Shown in pieces: positions 14,421 to 17,303 of a stretch of DNA of 17,303 bases. Origin of the DNA: Armatimonadota bacterium (GTDB lineage Bacteria > Armatimonadota > Zipacnadia > Zipacnadales > VGFC01); contig VGFB01000014.1 in NCBI GenBank assembly GCA_016869015.1, positions 1-17,303 of the forward strand. The letters are read 5' to 3'. The notes under the pieces were generated by a model. That model searched no databases. It saw nothing but the letters and a program-made list of their open reading frames with translations, and was not told where the DNA came from. Numbering within the stretch: the first letter of the stretch is position 1; each line of letters begins with the position of its first letter. The translations under genes and the position numbers were made by a program.

Positions 14421-15066
14421 GCGCATCCGGATCGGCGCCCTGGCCTCCGGCGGAGGCACGAACGTGCAGGCGATCATCGACCGCTGCGCCGATGGTCGGA
14501 TCAGCGGGGACGTGGTGCTGGTCATCAGCGACCGCGCGGACGCACGCGTGCTGGAGCGGGCGCGGGGCTGTGGGATCGAGGCGCGGCACATCGCGGTTGC
14601 CAAGACGGGCACCGACGAGTGGCTTGCCGCCGACCGGCAGATCGTCGCAGCGTTCGAGGCGGCGCGCGTGGACTTGGTCTGTATGGCGGGCTACATGCGC
14701 ATCATCGGCCCACACCTGCTCGAGGCCTTCCCGCACCGCATCATCAACATCCACCCCGCCCTCCTGCCGGCGTTCAAGGGGGTGCACGGTCCGCGAGATG
14801 CGCTGGAGTACGGCTGCAAGATCGCCGGGGCCACGGTGCACTTCGCGGATCCGGAGTTCGACATGGGGCCGATCATCACGCAGGCCGTCGTGCCCGTGCG
14901 CGAGGACGACACGGAGGAGACACTGGCGGCGCGCATCCTGAGGCAGGAGCACGAGATCTACGCTCAGGCGATCCAGTGGTTCGCCGAAGGTCGGCTGAGG
15001 GTGGAGGGTCGGGGCGTGGTTGTGAGCGGGGTTCAGACCGCCGCGCGCATCACCGCGGAGTGCTGA
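14413..15066 (+). CDS. purN: Phosphoribosylglycinamide formyltransferase (GAR transformylase)
   Basis: PurN formylates GAR with 10-formyl-tetrahydrofolate, step three of purine synthesis. It has 217 residues. The ATG lies inside the end of pabC, with AGGAGG 7 bases upstream, so the two are translationally linked. LASGGGTNVQAI (10-21) binds the phosphate. MAGYMRIIG (91-99) and NIHPALLPAFKGVHG (112-126) follow, with the catalytic Asn112, His114 and Asp150 (PEFDMGPIITQ); the His-to-Asp distance of 36 equals that in the E. coli enzyme. It uses the product of PurD and a folate derived from the pab pathway. It is the last gene of the plus-strand run; its end overlaps the convergent glycosyltransferase gene by 17 bases. 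Confidence 0.96.
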   Translation: MSERIRIGALASGGGTNVQAIIDRCADGRISGDVVLVISDRADARVLERARGCGIEARHIAVAKTGTDEWLAADRQIVAAFEAARVDLVCMAGYMRIIGPHLLEAFPHRIINIHPALLPAFKGVHGPRDALEYGCKIAGATVHFADPEFDMGPIITQAVVPVREDDTEETLAARILRQEHEIYAQAIQWFAEGRLRVEGRGVVVSGVQTAARITAEC

Positions 15067-16159
15067 GCCCCGCCTCTCGGTCGGCCAGCGCGGCTTCGTA
15101 GACCCGCAACGTACGCTCCGCGATGCTCGCCCACGAGAGCTCGGCGGTGGCCTTCCGGTAGGCGTTCCGGCCCATCTCGCGACGCCGCTCCGGATCGCGC
15201 AGGATGGACACGACGGCCTCGGCCAGAGCCGCCGCATCGCCGGGAGGCACCACGTGCCCGGTCTCGCCCTCGTCGACCACCTCCGCCAGGCTGCCGACAT
15301 CGGTGACGACTACGGGCTTGCCGAAGGTGTATGCAAAGGCCAGGACGCCGCTCTGTGAGGCCTCGATGTACGGCAGCACGACGACGCTCGCGCGCCGGAA
15401 CAGGTCGGCGGAACGGTCGCGGTCGACGAACTCGTTGTGCACCTCGAAGCGCTCGGGCTCAGCCATCATCGCTCGGTAGCGCCCGAAGTCCTCCCCCTGA
15501 CCGCCGATGATGATCCTCAGGTTCGGGATGCAGCGGGAGATGAGCGGCTGGGCGCGGATGAGGTACTCGAGCCCCTTGTACCCCCAGATCCGGCCGAAGA
15601 AGAGAACTGAGCCCTCCTCCTCGGCCACCGTCGGATCGCCCCAGGTGAGGTAGTGCAGGAAGTTGCCGTGGGGGATGACGTGCACCCTGTCCGGCGACAC
15701 GCCCTCGTGCTCGGCCATCAACCGCTTGATCGCCTCCCCGTGGACGATCAGCCGATGGGCCGCCCGGCGCGCCCGGCTGCGGAGGTAGTGTACGCGCTTG
15801 GACTGCCGATCGCCGAGGTGGCGGGTGACGTCGTGTACGGTGTCGACCAGGGGCACGCGCCGGGCCAGCCACGGCGCGTGAAGATCGAACCAGGGGTAGA
15901 CCTCCTGGATGTGTACGACATCGGGGCGTCGGGAGGCGATCTCCCGAACGAGCCGCCACCCGCAGAGCGGGCCGGCGAGGGACTTCGTGCGGGGGAGGTC
16001 GACTTCCCAGCGATGCACGGCGGGATCGATCGCGCCGAGGATGTGCTCCGCCTTGTTGCGGGCGATGAGCAGCGTCGTGTCCGCCAACCGGGCCATCGCA
16101 TTCGCGAGGTGGACCGTGTAGTCGATGAAGTGCGGCGCGGTGAGCACGACTCTCAGCAT
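15050..16159 (-). CDS. GT4-type (GT-B fold) glycosyltransferase
   Basis: The protein has 369 residues; GGGAGGG lies 4 bases before the ATG. It has no signal peptide or membrane segment and probably works at the cytoplasmic face, moving a sugar from a nucleotide donor to a glycan or lipid. The N-terminal Rossmann half has RVVLTAPHFIDYTVHLANAM and DVVHIQEVYPWFD (80-92). The C-terminal half has VHVIPHGNF (159-167), VLFFGRIWGYKGLEYLI (185-201) with the donor-binding Arg and Lys, and YIEASQSGVLAFAYTFGKPVVVTDVG (264-289). In that last segment the first Glu of the GT4 EX7E motif is present (266) but the second position (274) is Ala. GHVVPPGDAAALAEAV (301-316) is typical of GT4. Donor and acceptor cannot be read from sequence. 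No other envelope-sugar genes are next to it. Confidence 0.85.
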   Translation of the reverse strand: MLRVVLTAPHFIDYTVHLANAMARLADTTLLIARNKAEHILGAIDPAVHRWEVDLPRTKSLAGPLCGWRLVREIASRRPDVVHIQEVYPWFDLHAPWLARRVPLVDTVHDVTRHLGDRQSKRVHYLRSRARRAAHRLIVHGEAIKRLMAEHEGVSPDRVHVIPHGNFLHYLTWGDPTVAEEEGSVLFFGRIWGYKGLEYLIRAQPLISRCIPNLRIIIGGQGEDFGRYRAMMAEPERFEVHNEFVDRDRSADLFRRASVVVLPYIEASQSGVLAFAYTFGKPVVVTDVGSLAEVVDEGETGHVVPPGDAAALAEAVVSILRDPERRREMGRNAYRKATAELSWASIAERTLRVYEAALADREAGLSTPR

Positions 16160-16175
16160 CCGTCCCTCCCAAAGC

Positions 16176-16209
16176 GGCTCCGGTCCCGCTCAGCGGCGGA
16201 ACCGGAGCC
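16176..16209. terminator. Strong hairpin between isomerase-like and glycosyltransferase genes
   Basis: GGCTCCGGT (16176-16184) pairs perfectly with ACCGGAGCC (16201-16209). One mismatch and four more pairs (CCGC/GCGG) leave a short loop. On the minus strand it lies behind the isomerase-like gene and just before the glycosyltransferase Shine-Dalgarno site; only GCTTTGG follows, so termination would be weak. It may instead lower read-through or protect the RNA end. Confidence 0.4.
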
Positions 16210-16220
16210 ACTCCCGCTCG

Positions 16221-16234
16221 CTGCCGCGCGGCAG
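16221..16234. repeat. 14-base palindrome next to the isomerase-like stop codon
   Basis: CTGCCGCGCGGCAG is its own reverse complement and can fold as a 5-bp stem with a 4-base loop. It lies 4 bases past the stop codon of the hydroxypyruvate isomerase-like gene and 11 bases from the larger hairpin at 16176-16209. Together they may form a two-hairpin transcript end. No T-run follows. Confidence 0.3.
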
Positions 16235-16238
16235 CCCG

Positions 16239-17009
16239 CTAGACCCCCGCGATCTGCCGGGTCGCCTTCACTGCATCCCCGTGGTCGCCCGTAGGCCGGA
16301 ACTCCAGGCCGATGTACCCCTCGTAGCTCGTCTCGGCGATGGCGCGAAACACGTTCACATAGTTGATCTCGCCGGTGCCGGGCTCGAAACGCCCGGGCAC
16401 GTCGGCGCAGTGGAAGTGGCCGATCTGCTCGATGTTCGCCGTGATCCGCGGGATCAGATGGCCCTCGGTGATCTGCTGATGGTAGATGTCGTACAGCAGC
16501 TTCACCCGCGGGCTCGCCACCTCGCCCACGATCTCGAACCCCTCATCGGAGGTGGAGAGGTAGTACCCGCCGTGGTCGACGCGGGTGTTCAGCGGCTCCA
16601 GCACCAGCGTGATGCCTTGGGCCTCGGCCTCGGGGGCCACGCCCTTCAGGCCTGCAACGATCGCTTCATGCTGCAAGTGCCGCGGGAGGGACATCTCGTT
16701 GCCCGTCGTCACGATCAGCGTCGGCACCCCGAACTCGACGGCCTTCCCGATCGACTCCTTCGCCCCTTCCACCCAGGCGGACGTGTTGTTCGGGTCCACC
16801 AGAGCCCCGGTCGAGTCGCAGCACATCCCAGCCACCTTCAGGCCCAGCCGGTCCGCGCGCTCGCGGATGCCGGCCAGGTCCTTGTTGTGCCAGCCCCAGA
16901 ACTCGATCGCGGGTAGTCCGCAATCGGCGGCCCGGTCGATCCGGTCGACGAACTCCGGCACGTTGTTGAAGATCATCTCGATGCATGCGGACAGCTTCAG
17001 GTCAGCCAT
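16239..17009 (-). CDS. Hydroxypyruvate isomerase-like TIM-barrel protein
   Basis: The protein has 256 residues, the usual size of the sugar phosphate isomerase/epimerase (AP endonuclease 2-like) family. AAGGAGG precedes the ATG by 5 bases. Motifs closely fit hydroxypyruvate isomerase: LVLEPLNTRVDHGGYYLST (135-153), KLLYDIYHQQITEGHLI (170-186), GHFHCADVPGRFEPGTGEINY (197-217) and YEGYIGLEFRPTGD (229-242). Expected metal ligands are Glu138, Asp174, His200 and Glu236. Such enzymes interconvert hydroxypyruvate and tartronate semialdehyde or epimerise related ketoses; the exact substrate is not set by sequence. There is no signal peptide, so it is cytoplasmic. A NanA/DapA-like aldolase diverges from it 171 bases away, which suggests a small sugar-acid or amino-sugar pathway. 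Confidence 0.83.
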   Translation of the reverse strand: MADLKLSACIEMIFNNVPEFVDRIDRAADCGLPAIEFWGWHNKDLAGIRERADRLGLKVAGMCCDSTGALVDPNNTSAWVEGAKESIGKAVEFGVPTLIVTTGNEMSLPRHLQHEAIVAGLKGVAPEAEAQGITLVLEPLNTRVDHGGYYLSTSDEGFEIVGEVASPRVKLLYDIYHQQITEGHLIPRITANIEQIGHFHCADVPGRFEPGTGEINYVNVFRAIAETSYEGYIGLEFRPTGDHGDAVKATRQIAGV

Positions 17010-17020
17010 CAGGGCCTCCT

Positions 17021-17032
17021 TGTGAGATCACA
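17021..17032. promoter_or_regulatory. TGTGA-N2-TCACA inverted repeat in the divergent region
   Basis: TGTGA and TCACA face each other with a 2-base spacer, touching the Shine-Dalgarno site of the isomerase-like gene (17015-17021). It could be an operator controlling that gene and perhaps the divergent aldolase gene. The spacer differs from the 6 bases of a CRP site. The rest of 17010-17180 shows no promoter I trust. Confidence 0.25.
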
Positions 17033-17180
17033 GGCAACTCGCGACGCCCAGTCTGTCGCCGGCGGTAGGTGCTCTTCCTCCTCGCGCCCGATCTCCCTTC
17101 CGCCGAATCGCAGGACAGGTGAACTCCTGGCGCGTCCCGAACAATACCGCGGTCACCTACACCCGCCCGGGAGCGCCGTC

Positions 17181-17303
17181 ATGCCCACCCACCTTGAAGG
17201 CCTGATCGCGGCACCCTTCACCCCCCTGGGCCCTGACGGCGCCCTCAACCTGGACGCCGTCGGCCCCTATGCCGAGCTGCTGCACCGCAACGGCGTCGTC
17301 GGC
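17181..17303 (+). CDS. DHDPS/N-acetylneuraminate lyase-family aldolase, N-terminal part
   Basis: Only the first 41 codons are in the window; the frame is open at the right edge. GGGAG lies 7 bases before the ATG. The segment LEGLIAAPFTPLGPDG, then LNLDAVGPYAELLHRNGVVG, is the typical start of the class I pyruvate-dependent aldolase family that includes dihydrodipicolinate synthase (DapA) and N-acetylneuraminate lyase (NanA). GLIAAPFTPL with LNLDA looks nearer to NanA-like members than to DapA, but that is a weak reading from 41 residues; the Schiff-base lysine and YxxxR motifs lie outside. It is divergent from the hydroxypyruvate isomerase-like gene. Confidence 0.75.
   Translation, partial: MPTHLEGLIAAPFTPLGPDGALNLDAVGPYAELLHRNGVVG

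Noticed and set aside
17117..17158. AGGTGA...TCACCT inverted repeat as an operator
   Set aside because: The arms are only 6 bases and 30 bases apart, easily due to chance.

Overview
The window is GC-rich, densely packed bacterial chromosome with 16 convincing protein genes, one of them cut by the right edge. I see no tRNA, rRNA, CRISPR array, transposase, integrase or other sign of a mobile element. The best lineage guess is a diderm bacterium of the Terrabacteria side, for example Armatimonadota or a relative. This is inference. It rests on a minimal mlaEFD operon whose MlaD carries a long helical region and a predicted C-terminal beta-barrel, a fused MEMO/AMMECR1 gene, a Fe-S type PurF, and a carbohydrate flavour (GH29-like protein, hydroxypyruvate isomerase-like protein, NanA/DapA-like aldolase). 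A planctomycete or another GC-rich diderm is not excluded.

Layout. Positions 1-200 hold a short interspersed-repeat-like hairpin and no convincing gene. Positions 201-2780, minus strand, hold a two-gene unit: a MEMO-AMMECR1 fusion (AmmeMemoRadiSam proteins B and A in one chain), then a secreted, divergent GH29-like protein. A 293-base divergent region (2781-3073) follows, with a fully consensus sigma70-type promoter pointing right (TTGACA, 18 bases, TATAAT) and a 14-base perfect palindrome.

Positions 3074-15066, plus strand, hold 12 tightly spaced genes: mlaE, mlaF, mlaD, rplI, dnaB, purD, purE, purF, pabB, pabA, pabC, purN. Gaps are 12 to 46 bases and pabC-purN overlap. The first three form an inner-membrane lipid transporter with a possible trans-envelope bridge. 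rplI and dnaB are a common bacterial pair. The pur genes make early purine intermediates. pabBAC make p-aminobenzoate for folate, and the next gene, purN, uses formyl-tetrahydrofolate, so the pab insertion makes metabolic sense. A GC hairpin followed by TTTT lies between purF and pabB and may partly separate the halves.

Positions 15050-17009, minus strand, hold a GT4-type glycosyltransferase, whose end overlaps the end of purN, and a hydroxypyruvate isomerase-like TIM-barrel protein. Two hairpins lie between them. A DHDPS/NanA-family aldolase begins at 17181 on the plus strand and runs off the window, divergent from the isomerase gene.

Starts were moved inward from the longest reading frame where a Shine-Dalgarno site, a promoter position or family length supported it (GH29-like, MEMO-AMMECR1, mlaE, purD, purF, pabB). 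All product calls come from reading motifs by eye; no database search was run.
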